Assembly: GCF_002845985.1 (NCBI RefSeq)
Contig: NZ_PDFK01000008.1
Coordinates: forward strand, 1 to 64,000
DNA length: 64,000 bases
Direction of reading: 5' to 3'
Source: Lysinibacillus fusiformis
Lineage (GTDB): Bacteria; Bacillota; Bacilli; Bacillales_A; Planococcaceae
Made by a program: the position numbers and the translations under genes. Positions 9,176 to 16,893 of the stretch are shown one piece after another (the stretch's first letter is position 1; every line of letters begins with the position of its first letter). A model generated the notes under the pieces. The model ran no database searches, was not told where the DNA came from, and saw only the letters and a list, made by a program, of their open reading frames with translations.

Positions 9176-9243
9176 ATATCATTTGAACATGGTTTAGGAA
9201 GTCATATGGCGGATGACTTACAAGTAGCTTGCCCAAATGATGT
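9176..9243 (-). ncRNA. Candidate structured RNA segment (nested hairpins), unassigned
   Basis: ATCATTTG (9178-9185) can pair with CAAATGAT (9234-9241). Inside it, AAGTCAT (9199-9205) pairs with ATGACTT (9213-9219). A strong terminator follows on the minus strand at 9072-9035, as in a riboswitch or 3'-UTR small RNA. It does not match the SAM, c-di-GMP-I, guanidine or FMN aptamers as I remember them. The strand is inferred from the terminator. Confidence 0.3.
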
Positions 9244-9307
9244 TTGCATTAATCAATTACCCCGAAATTCAAAATTGTAAGCCCCTTTGTTTCATTTTTT
9301 ACTGCAT

Positions 9308-10867
9308 TTATATTTCCGCAACCTTTACTTGATTGCGTCCCTCTTGTTTCGCAAGGTATAGTGCATCGTCAGCTGCTTTAATTAGTTCCTCTGTTGAATC
9401 TGCCATTGCTGGATAGGCAGCTATTCCTGCAGATAATGTTATGGGTCTGCCACATGGACTTTCTGTTGTTGCCAAAATTTCTCGTAGTTGTTCAGCCACT
9501 TGTGCTGCCTCTTCTGCTGCCGTATTTGGTAGCAGTATGACAAATTCCTCGCCACCATATCGACAGCATACATCTCCTTCACGAGCCACAGCTTCCATAT
9601 GACTGGCTAAAAATTGCAAAACTTTATCGCCTACTGCATGACCATATGTGTCGTTCACACTTTTAAAGTGATCTAAATCTAGTAAAATAATTGCATGTGG
9701 TACATTGTTCGTTAACCATTCGGCAAGCATCGAATCCATTGTACGTCGATTCGTAACTCCCGTCAGTGGATCAACAGTAGATTGATCCTTGAAAAACGAG
9801 ACCTGTCCATGTAAAAATGATAAACTCCGAACCAAGGCATTCTTCAAAGAATAAGCTTCAAAGTACCATCCACTTACAGATTTTAAACCTTCTACATTTT
9901 TCTTATCTAAACTTTCCTCCGTTAAATTTGCTAGTTGCTGCAAAGGGTTGGCAATGCGTGCTGCCGCCCAAAGTACAATGATAATAGATAGAATCATAAG
10001 GGGTACAGATTTAATAATGACTTCCTGCACACGATCAAAGGAAGGGGCTAGTGCTACGTCTAAAGGTTTCTGGGCGACAACGCCCCATCCTGTTGATGGG
10101 ACTGTACTATAGCCAGCAAGCATTTTCACTCTTTCTGTGTTCTCAACAAGTTGAGCACCACTCTTTCCTGATATCACCGATTGAACGACTTTATTTTTCG
10201 TTACCACATCATTAATCCGACTTGGGTCTTGATGATAGATAACACGCCCATCTGAATCAACTACATATACGTAAGAGCCGTCCTTACTATAATGCTCTCC
10301 CAGTAAAGTTTTAAAGGCATTTGGTTCCTTTAAATAAATAGTCCCTGCTATCATTCCTAAATACTCATTGGAGTCGGAAAAAATAGGATGAGAAATAAAA
10401 ATGATGAGACGTCCTGTCATCGCCTCATATGGTTTAGAGATAAGTGGTGTCCTTTTGGATAACGCCTCTTTAGCACCGATTGATGTTAAAATTTCTCCCT
10501 TTATTTCAATAGATGGTGGAGAGACGGATAAAACCAATCCTTCTGCATTTGTTATTACTACAGAATTAAACATTTGATTTTGCAATCTCAAACGTTCTGT
10601 TTCCTGATTCAATGCTTGCGCATCGTCCATCTTTGCTTGTATCTGAGTTGCACTATAACCTAATATTTGGAAAGATTCATGTAGATAAGAATCCGCAGTA
10701 GATGCCAATTTTTGAGCATAAACCCTATTCGTTTCTAGTGTATTTTCCTTTATCGAGTCAATATTCATTCTGTATCCGCCCCAAACACTACCAAGGCTCG
10801 TGAAAAAGAATGCTGCCATCGCAACTCCCATAATTAAATGCTTTAGTTTTAATTGATGTGATTTCAT
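9308..10867 (-). CDS. Membrane diguanylate cyclase with extracellular Cache sensor
   Basis: The start is MKSHQLKLKH at 10867, with AGGAGAG 5 bases ahead; an in-frame ATG at 10951 lacks a site. The protein is 519 residues. TM1 at about 12-32 is followed by a dCache-type extracytoplasmic sensor (about 40-280), TM2 (about 290-310), a short linker and a C-terminal GGDEF domain (about 375-519). The active-site loop is RYGGEEF and the inhibitory I-site REGD lies five residues before it. The enzyme should therefore make c-di-GMP from two GTP and be product-inhibited. The Cache domain would sense a small external ligand. It is monocistronic, with no EAL domain. An SLH surface protein lies downstream, but a regulatory link is only a guess. 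Confidence 0.92.
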   Translation of the reverse strand: MKSHQLKLKHLIMGVAMAAFFFTSLGSVWGGYRMNIDSIKENTLETNRVYAQKLASTADSYLHESFQILGYSATQIQAKMDDAQALNQETERLRLQNQMFNSVVITNAEGLVLSVSPPSIEIKGEILTSIGAKEALSKRTPLISKPYEAMTGRLIIFISHPIFSDSNEYLGMIAGTIYLKEPNAFKTLLGEHYSKDGSYVYVVDSDGRVIYHQDPSRINDVVTKNKVVQSVISGKSGAQLVENTERVKMLAGYSTVPSTGWGVVAQKPLDVALAPSFDRVQEVIIKSVPLMILSIIIVLWAAARIANPLQQLANLTEESLDKKNVEGLKSVSGWYFEAYSLKNALVRSLSFLHGQVSFFKDQSTVDPLTGVTNRRTMDSMLAEWLTNNVPHAIILLDLDHFKSVNDTYGHAVGDKVLQFLASHMEAVAREGDVCCRYGGEEFVILLPNTAAEEAAQVAEQLREILATTESPCGRPITLSAGIAAYPAMADSTEELIKAADDALYLAKQEGRNQVKVAEI

Positions 10868-11349
10868 TTCTTCTCTCCTATTTACGTTAATTTTATATGT
10901 ATTTTTTGAGAGATACTTTATTAATAAATGGGGTAATAGTATCATTTCCAAATTGCGTAAGAAGAATCCAATACACCACTAGGATTGTATCAATAAAAAG
11001 GGTCGTATCATATAGCTAGCTAGTAAACAAAATTCTACAATTTATTTTTTTAAATTAAATATTCTAACAACTGACAACTATTGTCTGAAATTTGATAAAA
11101 AATCTAAATTCTAAATTTTTTTACTTTTATTGTTATTCTGACATATGAAAGTTGAAATGTTTATTTTATAATGAAAAATAGCATAGGCAAGTTAAGGTCT
11201 ATTCTGTTATAATACTCTTTAAAATAAAATAAACTGTATTAATACAGAATCGAACGTTACGCTTTTCACACAATGGGGATTATGAGAAAAGCGCTACGCT
11301 TCCATCAATGGGATGGTCGTGTAGCCTACACAAAAAGGGGTTGGAAGAT
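10868..11349. other. AT-rich intergenic region upstream of CoA-transferase
   Basis: This is the divergent promoter region for the cyclase and the CoA-transferase. TATTGTCTGAAATTT at 11079-11093 resembles the CodY box AATTTTCWGAAAATT with three mismatches, a weak match. A pair of GAAAAGCGC/GCGTAACG-like segments lies near 11255-11300. No small gene was recognised. Confidence 0.4.
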
Positions 11350-12534
11350 TTGGGCATTTTACAAGGGTTAAAAATTCTCGATTTTTCTGCATTACTACCA
11401 GGGCCAATGGCGACAATGATTTTTGCTGATTTAGGAGCAGATGTCATCCATGTTGAATCTTCAAAGCGCGTTGATTTAACACGAATTATGCCTCCCTATG
11501 ATGAAGATCATGAGGCTTACATTCATCAACATTTAAATCGATCTAAAAAATCAATTACATTAAATCTTAAATCACCAGAGGCTATAGACATTGTAAAATC
11601 ACTGGTGCAAGAGTATGACGTTATTATCGAAGGTTTTCGGCCTGGTGTCATGCAACGCCTTGGCATTGGCTATGAAGCTCTAAAGGAAATAAATCCAAAG
11701 GTTATCTATTGTGCGATTACTGGTTACGGACAAACTGGACCTTATAGCAATCGACCTGGACACGATAATAACTATTTATCTTTAGCAGGCTTACTCGATT
11801 ATTCACGCCATAAGGATAAAAAGCCTGTCTCCATGGGGGTTCAACTAGCTGATATAGCTGGAGGGACAATGCATGCCGCAATTGGGGTACTGGCTGCTGC
11901 CCTTCATCGTGAAAAAACAGGCGAAGGACAATTCATAGATATTAGTATGACAGATGCTGTCTTTTCGCTGAATGCTATGTATGGTGCTGCGTTTATTGGG
12001 GGTGGTCGTGTACCACAGCCAGAGCAAGAAATTTTAAACGGAGGCAGTTACTATGATTTTTACAAAACAAAAGATGGACGCTTCTTCTCTGTCGGTAGCT
12101 TAGAACCTCAATTTCGTAAACTGCTCTGTGAAGCACTCGACATTCCTGAGTTGATTGATAATACCTTTAATGATTCTTACTATACGCAAATACGCTTTAA
12201 AGAGGCTGTTCATGATGCCTTTCTATCAAAGACATATGAGGAATGGCTTGAGGTATTTAACGAGGATTTTGAAGGTTGTGTAGAGCCTGTACTCACTTTT
12301 CCAGAAGCATGTGAGCATCCACAGTTGAAGGCTCGCGGCATGATCGTCGATATTCCAAAAAGCGATGGCACCATGCAACAGCAAATTGCTTCTGCCTTTA
12401 AATTTGATGGCACTGAGCCTGAGTACAAGTATGTCGGTGCCAAGCTTGGAGAGCATAATGAAGAAGTATTAACTGCACTTGGCTATAATGATGAACAAAT
12501 TGCTAGTTTACGAGAAAAGGGCGTTTTAGAATAA
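11350..12534 (+). CDS. CaiB/BaiF-type (class III) CoA-transferase
   Basis: This family moves CoA between carboxylic acids. The N-terminus LQGLKILDFSALLPGPMATM and the segment LGADVIHVES are characteristic. Further family blocks are INPKVIYCAITGYGQTGPY, the glycine-rich ADIAGGTMHAAIGVLAA and a GQFIDISMTDAVF segment. The best start is TTG at 11350 (AAGGGG about 9 bases ahead), giving 394 residues and the usual M-G-x-LQG-x-K-LDFS opening. An ATG at 11308 would add 14 unusual residues. It stands alone with its own terminator, and no acyl-CoA dehydrogenase or ligase is nearby. The substrate cannot be read from the sequence; members act on carnitine, formate/oxalate, bile acids or 2-methylacyl-CoA. 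Confidence 0.9.
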   Translation: MGILQGLKILDFSALLPGPMATMIFADLGADVIHVESSKRVDLTRIMPPYDEDHEAYIHQHLNRSKKSITLNLKSPEAIDIVKSLVQEYDVIIEGFRPGVMQRLGIGYEALKEINPKVIYCAITGYGQTGPYSNRPGHDNNYLSLAGLLDYSRHKDKKPVSMGVQLADIAGGTMHAAIGVLAAALHREKTGEGQFIDISMTDAVFSLNAMYGAAFIGGGRVPQPEQEILNGGSYYDFYKTKDGRFFSVGSLEPQFRKLLCEALDIPELIDNTFNDSYYTQIRFKEAVHDAFLSKTYEEWLEVFNEDFEGCVEPVLTFPEACEHPQLKARGMIVDIPKSDGTMQQQIASAFKFDGTEPEYKYVGAKLGEHNEEVLTALGYNDEQIASLREKGVLE

Positions 12535-12537
12535 CGG

Positions 12538-12584
12538 AAAGGTTCAATTTGGAAGTAGGCAATTTTCAAATTGAACCTTTTTAT
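12538..12584 (+). terminator. Terminator after CoA-transferase
   Basis: AAAGGTTCAATTTG pairs with CAAATTGAACCTTT around a 14-base loop and is followed by a T-rich run. Confidence 0.85.
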
Positions 12585-12719
12585 GGCTGCCTGCTCATTG
12601 ACATCCTCAGTAACATAAGCATAAATTATTTCACTAGAAAAAACGCGGCTACCAATGTACTCCTGCTGTTATAACAGTAAATGGATTTATTTTTCTAATA
12701 AAACTTTTTAAAAGAAATG

Positions 12720-12748
12720 TTGACATATAATTCATCAAGCATTATAGT
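12720..12748 (+). promoter_or_regulatory. Sigma-A promoter of the metNIQ riboswitch transcript
   Basis: TTGACA at 12720-12725, a 17-base spacer and TATAGT at 12743-12748 form a near-consensus sigma-A promoter. Transcription would begin near 12755, about 35 bases before the SAM aptamer. Confidence 0.8.
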
Positions 12749-12787
12749 ATTGTTTAAATCTTAACAGACAATTAAATACGATAATTT

Positions 12788-12912
12788 CTTCTTATCCAGA
12801 GAGACTGAGGGACAGGCCCAATGAAGTCTCGGCAGCGGGTTATTAACATAATACCGTGCCAATTCCTGCAAATGTACTTACATTTGAAAGATGAGAAGGA
12901 AGTAGTTTCTTC
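12788..12912 (+). promoter_or_regulatory. SAM-I riboswitch (S-box) aptamer
   Basis: The conserved S-box blocks appear in order: CTTATCCAGAG, CTGAGGGACAGGCCCAATGA, AGTCTCGGCAGCGGG, GTGCCAATTCCTGCA and GAAAGATGAGAAGG. In this family SAM binding stabilises the aptamer and frees the downstream terminator, so metNIQ is expressed when methionine/SAM is low. Confidence 0.95.
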
Positions 12913-12920
12913 AATAGTGG

Positions 12921-12972
12921 GGACCTTCCTTTTTTCTTAATCGATAAGAACAAAAGGAAGGTCCTTTTTGTT
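12921..12972 (+). terminator. SAM-riboswitch expression-platform terminator
   Basis: GGACCTTCCTTTT pairs with AAAAGGAAGGTCC and is followed by TTTTTGTTCTTT. The 5' arm can alternatively pair with AAGGAAG at the aptamer's end (about 12896-12904), which is the expected antiterminator arrangement. Confidence 0.88.
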
Positions 12973-13004
12973 CTTTATTTTTAAATAGGGAGTTGAGCAA
13001 GTAA

Positions 13005-14030
13005 ATGATTGAATTTCAGAATGTAGCGAAAACCTTTAAATTTGGTGATCGTGAAGTGAATGCAGTGAAAGATGTATCTCTTTCAATTCAGCAGGGAGAG
13101 ATTTTTGGAATTATTGGATTTAGTGGTGCAGGAAAGAGCACATTATTGCGACTTGTGAATCTATTAGAAAGTCCAACCCATGGCACTGTTCAAGTACAAG
13201 GTGTTGATATTAATTCGCTCACACCAAAAGAGGTAAGAAAGCTGAGAAGAAGAATCGGCATGATTTTTCAAAATTTCAACTTATTCTCCTCAAGAACGGT
13301 AGCTGGAAATGTAGCCTATCCACTTAAGCTGGCGGGAGTGCCTAAAAAAGAAATTAATGAAAGAGTTGCAGAACTTCTTAGTTTTGTTGGTCTTACAGAA
13401 AAAGCGAACGATTACCCTGAGCAATTATCTGGAGGCCAAAAACAGCGGGTTGGCATTGCGAGGGCGCTTGCTACCTCCCCTGATATATTAATTTGTGATG
13501 AAGCAACCTCAGCGCTTGATCCAGATACAACTGGGGAAATTCTCCGCCTTCTCAAAAAAGTAAACAAGGATTTAGGAATCACTATTTTGCTAATCACACA
13601 TGAGATGAATGTCATCCAACAAATATGTGACAGAGTAGCAGTCATGGAAAATGGAGCAGTAATTGAATCTAATTCAGTTTTTGATATTTTTACAAATCCA
13701 CAGCATTTAACGACTCAACGGTTTATTCAATCGGTTCAGCAAGATCGACCATCTGCATCTCTATTAGAGGAATGGAGAAAAAAAGGCGGCAAAAATTTAT
13801 ACCGTGTTATTTTTAAAGGTGATATTGCTAGCGATCCTATCCTTTCTCGCGTAACAAGAAAATTTGATGTGGACGTTAATATCGTCTATGGCTCTGTCCG
13901 AGAAATTCAGGAGAAGTTCTATGGGAACTTGCTCGTCTCATTTGAGGGACATAGCGATAAAATACCTAGTGTTCTTACTGAATTACAAGACATTGTAACT
14001 GTTGAGGAGGTAAAATTCAATGAAGGTTGA
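13005..14030 (+). CDS. metN: Methionine ABC transporter ATP-binding protein
   Basis: A 341-residue cytoplasmic ATPase of the MetNIQ importer. It has Walker A (GFSGAGKST), a Q-loop (FQNFNLF), the signature LSGGQKQR, Walker B (ILICDEATSALD) and the H-loop (LLITHEMNV). Residues about 265-341 form the NIL/ACT-like domain that in E. coli MetN binds methionine and gives trans-inhibition. GGGAG precedes the ATG. The last 11 bases overlap metI. It lies directly behind the SAM riboswitch, which supports methionine (possibly D- and L-) uptake. Confidence 0.96.
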   Translation: MIEFQNVAKTFKFGDREVNAVKDVSLSIQQGEIFGIIGFSGAGKSTLLRLVNLLESPTHGTVQVQGVDINSLTPKEVRKLRRRIGMIFQNFNLFSSRTVAGNVAYPLKLAGVPKKEINERVAELLSFVGLTEKANDYPEQLSGGQKQRVGIARALATSPDILICDEATSALDPDTTGEILRLLKKVNKDLGITILLITHEMNVIQQICDRVAVMENGAVIESNSVFDIFTNPQHLTTQRFIQSVQQDRPSASLLEEWRKKGGKNLYRVIFKGDIASDPILSRVTRKFDVDVNIVYGSVREIQEKFYGNLLVSFEGHSDKIPSVLTELQDIVTVEEVKFNEG

Positions 14031-14682
14031 TTGGACGACTTTTTGGCCCCGTATTTTTGAATCTACGGGTGAAACGATTTTAATGGTTATTATAACCCTT
14101 ATCTTCGGTTCTATTCTTGGTATAACAATAGGTTTACTACTATATGTGACACGAAAAGGAAATATTTTAGAGAACAAATTCGTGTTTCAATTGTTAAATT
14201 TTTTAATTAATATTATTCGCCCAGTTCCATTTATTATTTTTCTAGTGGCCATTAGCCCATTAACAAGAATGGTTGTTGGAACAACGATTGGTACGTGGGC
14301 AGCAATCTTTCCAATGACGATTGCCTCATCATTTGGTATTGCGAGAGTAGTAGAGAATAACTTAGTTAGCATTGACCCTGGGGTAATTGAAGCCGCAAAG
14401 GCAATGGGAGCAAGTCCTCTACAAATTATTTTTACTGTATTAATTCCAGAGGCACTTGGACCGTTAATTTTAGGCTTAACGTTTGTGACAGTCGGTTTAA
14501 TAGATTTCTCTGCAATGGCTGGTACAGTTGGCGGAGGCGGTTTAGGTCATATTGCAATGACATATGGTTATCAACGCTTTGATGGAAGTGTCATGCTTGT
14601 GACCGTTATTATTCTTATTATTCTTGTACAAATTGCGCAGTGGATTGGGAATAAGCTATCAAGAAAAATTATGCGACGGTAA
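14020..14682 (+). CDS. metI: Methionine ABC transporter permease
   Basis: A 220-residue inner-membrane permease with about five membrane segments. The EAA-type coupling motif is IEAAKAMGASPLQIIFTVLI, and the MetI block GTVGGGGLGHIAMTYGYQRF is near the C-terminus. It starts inside the metN stop region with GAGGAGG a few bases ahead. It forms the channel of MetNIQ with MetN and MetQ. Confidence 0.96.
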   Translation: MKVDWTTFWPRIFESTGETILMVIITLIFGSILGITIGLLLYVTRKGNILENKFVFQLLNFLINIIRPVPFIIFLVAISPLTRMVVGTTIGTWAAIFPMTIASSFGIARVVENNLVSIDPGVIEAAKAMGASPLQIIFTVLIPEALGPLILGLTFVTVGLIDFSAMAGTVGGGGLGHIAMTYGYQRFDGSVMLVTVIILIILVQIAQWIGNKLSRKIMRR

Positions 14683-14729
14683 GAAGGACATTTTTCATTT
14701 GAATAAAACAACGAAAGAGGAGATTAATA

Positions 14730-15590
14730 ATGAAAAAGTGGTTTAGTATTTTATTAGTTTTAACAGCCGTATTAGCATTGGCTGCCTGTGGGTCTGATTC
14801 AGCTACAGATAATGCTAAAAAAGAAGAAAAAGTAAAGATTGGTGTAACTGGAACAGATGGTGAAGTATGGCCGATTTTAAAAGAGAAAGCTAAAAAGGAA
14901 GGGATTGAAATTGAGCTTGTTGAGTTCTCTGACTATACATTGCCGAATCAGGCATTAGCAAATAAAGAAATTGATATTAATTCCTTTCAGCATATCGCGT
15001 TTCTAACACAATTTACTAAAGAAAATAATGTCGATTTAGTTCCAATTGGTGCTACTGTTATTGCTCCAATGGGAATATATTCAGAGAAAGTGAAGGATGT
15101 TAACGAAATTAAAAAAGGTGACAAAATTGCTATCCCTGATGACCCTTCCAACCAGGCTCGTGCATTAAGATTATTAGAATCAGCTGGCTTAATTAAATTG
15201 GCAGATGATTTTGGTCTCTTCGGTGACCCAAGTAAAATCGTCGACAACCCGAAAGATTTAGACATTTTACCGATTGTAGCTCAACAAACACCACGTGTAT
15301 TACCAGATGTAGTTGCATCCGTTATTAATAATGGAGTTGCTGGACAAGCTGGGTTTGATCCCGTAAAGGACCCCATTTATCTTGAAGATGCCAACGATCC
15401 AAACGCCTTACCTTATGTGAACATTTTTGCTGCACGAGCAGATGATCAAGATAATAAAACATATCAGAGAATTGTCGAGCTGTATCATGAGGAAGACGTA
15501 ATGAAGGCAGTCGAGGCAGAAACAAATGGAGGATCTATTGTTGTTGATTTATCAAAAGATGAGTTAATAAAACAAAGCAAAGGACTATAG
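14730..15590 (+). CDS. metQ: Methionine-binding lipoprotein
   Basis: A 286-residue NlpA/MetQ-family substrate-binding lipoprotein. A signal peptide ends in the lipobox LAAC (Cys20). Family blocks include KIGVTGTDGEVWPILKEKA, LPNQALANKEIDINSFQH and KIAIPDDPSNQARALRLL. It delivers methionine to MetNI at the outer face of the membrane. AGAGGAG precedes the ATG. It sits between metI and an M20 hydrolase, 12 bases from the latter. Confidence 0.95.
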   Translation: MKKWFSILLVLTAVLALAACGSDSATDNAKKEEKVKIGVTGTDGEVWPILKEKAKKEGIEIELVEFSDYTLPNQALANKEIDINSFQHIAFLTQFTKENNVDLVPIGATVIAPMGIYSEKVKDVNEIKKGDKIAIPDDPSNQARALRLLESAGLIKLADDFGLFGDPSKIVDNPKDLDILPIVAQQTPRVLPDVVASVINNGVAGQAGFDPVKDPIYLEDANDPNALPYVNIFAARADDQDNKTYQRIVELYHEEDVMKAVEAETNGGSIVVDLSKDELIKQSKGL

Positions 15591-15602
15591 GGGGAGATAA
15601 AT

Positions 15603-16808
15603 ATGAGCAAAACTTTATCGGGAATTGAACTAATCCAGGAATCCATTGAAACAAATCAAGCATTGTATATTGAAACTAGCCAGGCAATCCATGCCAATCC
15701 AGAAATAGGGAATCAGGAGTTTTTCGCAAGTCAAAAGCATGTAGAAATCTTGACGAATGCAGGATTTAAAGTAGACACAGCCGTTGCTGGACATGAAACC
15801 TCCTTTTATGCAGTGAAAGACAGTGGAAAACCTGGTTCAACAATTGCCTTTCTTGCTGAATATGACGCTCTTCCAGGTTTAGGGCATGCCTGTGGTCATA
15901 ATATTATCGGAACAACGAGTGTCGCAGCCGGAATTGCTCTTTCTAAAACATTAGATGAAACCGGTGGAAGTGTCGTCGTCTTAGGAACACCTGCTGAAGA
16001 GGGTGGTCCAAACGGCAGTGCAAAGGGAAGCTTTGTAGCACATGGCTATTTAAAGGAAGTAGATGTCGCTTTAATGATTCATCCAGCAGGAAAAACATCT
16101 CTAACAAGCGAAACACTTGCCGTTGATCCACTTGATTTTCATTTTTACGGGAAAGCCGCACATGCATCAGGGGCTCCTGAGGAAGGAATTAATGCATTAG
16201 ATGCAGTGATCCAGCTTTTTGTTGGGATTAATGCTCTACGCCAGCAGCTTCCTACAGATGTTCGAATTCATGGAATTATTACACATGGTGGGGATGCACC
16301 AAACATTATTCCTGAATATGCAGCAGCAAGATTCTTCATTCGTGCGGATTCATGGAAAAAAACAGAGGAGGTATCAGTAAAGGTACGTGCAATTGCTGAA
16401 GGTGCTGCACTAGCAACCGGGGCAACGGTAAAAATTGAACGATTCCAAAATGAAGTAAAGGATTTTGTGCTAAATCCTGTACTAGATAATATTTTACAAG
16501 AGGAGTTAGAGGCTTTAGGAGAAAAGGTTTGGACAATTCGAGGACAAGGCAAAGGTTCAACAGATGCTGGGAATATTAGCTACGAGGTTCCAACAGCACA
16601 TCCATATATAAAAATTGGCCCAGACGATCTAATTGGGCATACAAATGAATTTAGAGAAGCTGCTAAATCCCCTGAAGGTGATGCAGCTTTAATAAAAGGA
16701 GCAAAAGCACTTGCTTCAGCTGGCTATCGCTTATTAAAAGATAGTGATCTTTTAAGTGAAATAAAAGCTTCTTTTGAGACAGCGAAGGCACAGAAAGAAA
16801 ACTTCTAA
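15603..16808 (+). CDS. M20-family amidohydrolase / N-acyl-amino-acid hydrolase
   Basis: A 401-residue metallo-amidohydrolase of the AbgB/HipO/N-acyl-L-amino acid hydrolase group. Visible features are the metal-ligand block YDALPGLGHACGHN, GTPAEEGGPNGSAKG and the lid/dimerisation domain around 185-290 (GKAAHASGAPEEGINALDA). The conserved STDAGNISYEVPTAHPYI lies near the C-terminus. GGGGGAG precedes the ATG. It is the last gene of the riboswitch-controlled met operon, so a role in freeing methionine or another sulfur amino acid from an N-acyl or peptide-like precursor is likely. That substrate is inferred from position only. No signal peptide is seen, so it is cytoplasmic. Confidence 0.9.
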   Translation: MSKTLSGIELIQESIETNQALYIETSQAIHANPEIGNQEFFASQKHVEILTNAGFKVDTAVAGHETSFYAVKDSGKPGSTIAFLAEYDALPGLGHACGHNIIGTTSVAAGIALSKTLDETGGSVVVLGTPAEEGGPNGSAKGSFVAHGYLKEVDVALMIHPAGKTSLTSETLAVDPLDFHFYGKAAHASGAPEEGINALDAVIQLFVGINALRQQLPTDVRIHGIITHGGDAPNIIPEYAAARFFIRADSWKKTEEVSVKVRAIAEGAALATGATVKIERFQNEVKDFVLNPVLDNILQEELEALGEKVWTIRGQGKGSTDAGNISYEVPTAHPYIKIGPDDLIGHTNEFREAAKSPEGDAALIKGAKALASAGYRLLKDSDLLSEIKASFETAKAQKENF

Positions 16809-16838
16809 AACTCATTCTAACATTATTTGCATATGGAA

Positions 16839-16893
16839 CAGGGCTGTACCAGAAAGTTGCCGAAGATCAACTTTTTGGACAGCCCTACTTTTA
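16839..16893 (+). terminator. Terminator after the met operon
   Basis: AGGGCTGT and ACAGCCCT form the outer stem and AAAGTTG/CAACTTT the inner stem, followed by ACTTTT. It overlaps the 3' end of the convergent gene at 16891 and may serve both. Confidence 0.8.

Larger units (their letters stand above)
8652..9307. other. 656-bp non-coding stretch between SLH protein and diguanylate cyclase
   Basis: Two short ORFs here (8853-9053 minus, 9056-9280 plus) lack convincing ribosome binding sites and recognisable protein character, so I leave them out. The region holds a strong hairpin terminator at 9035-9072 and a nested-hairpin segment at 9176-9243. It also has a direct repeat (acctttctatttct) near 8786 and 8859, in the long leader of the SLH gene. 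Confidence 0.6.

Noticed and set aside
9176-9243. c-di-GMP riboswitch
   Set aside because: A CCTAAACCATG-like string recalls GEMM-I, but the GGGACGCAAAGCC core and the tetraloop-receptor arrangement are missing.
9056-9280. Plus-strand 74-codon ORF
   Set aside because: It begins inside the terminator stem, has no ribosome binding site and no protein-like composition. The segment is better explained as structured non-coding sequence.
11079-11093. CodY-like box upstream of CoA-transferase
   Set aside because: Three mismatches in a very AT-rich region; kept only as a note.
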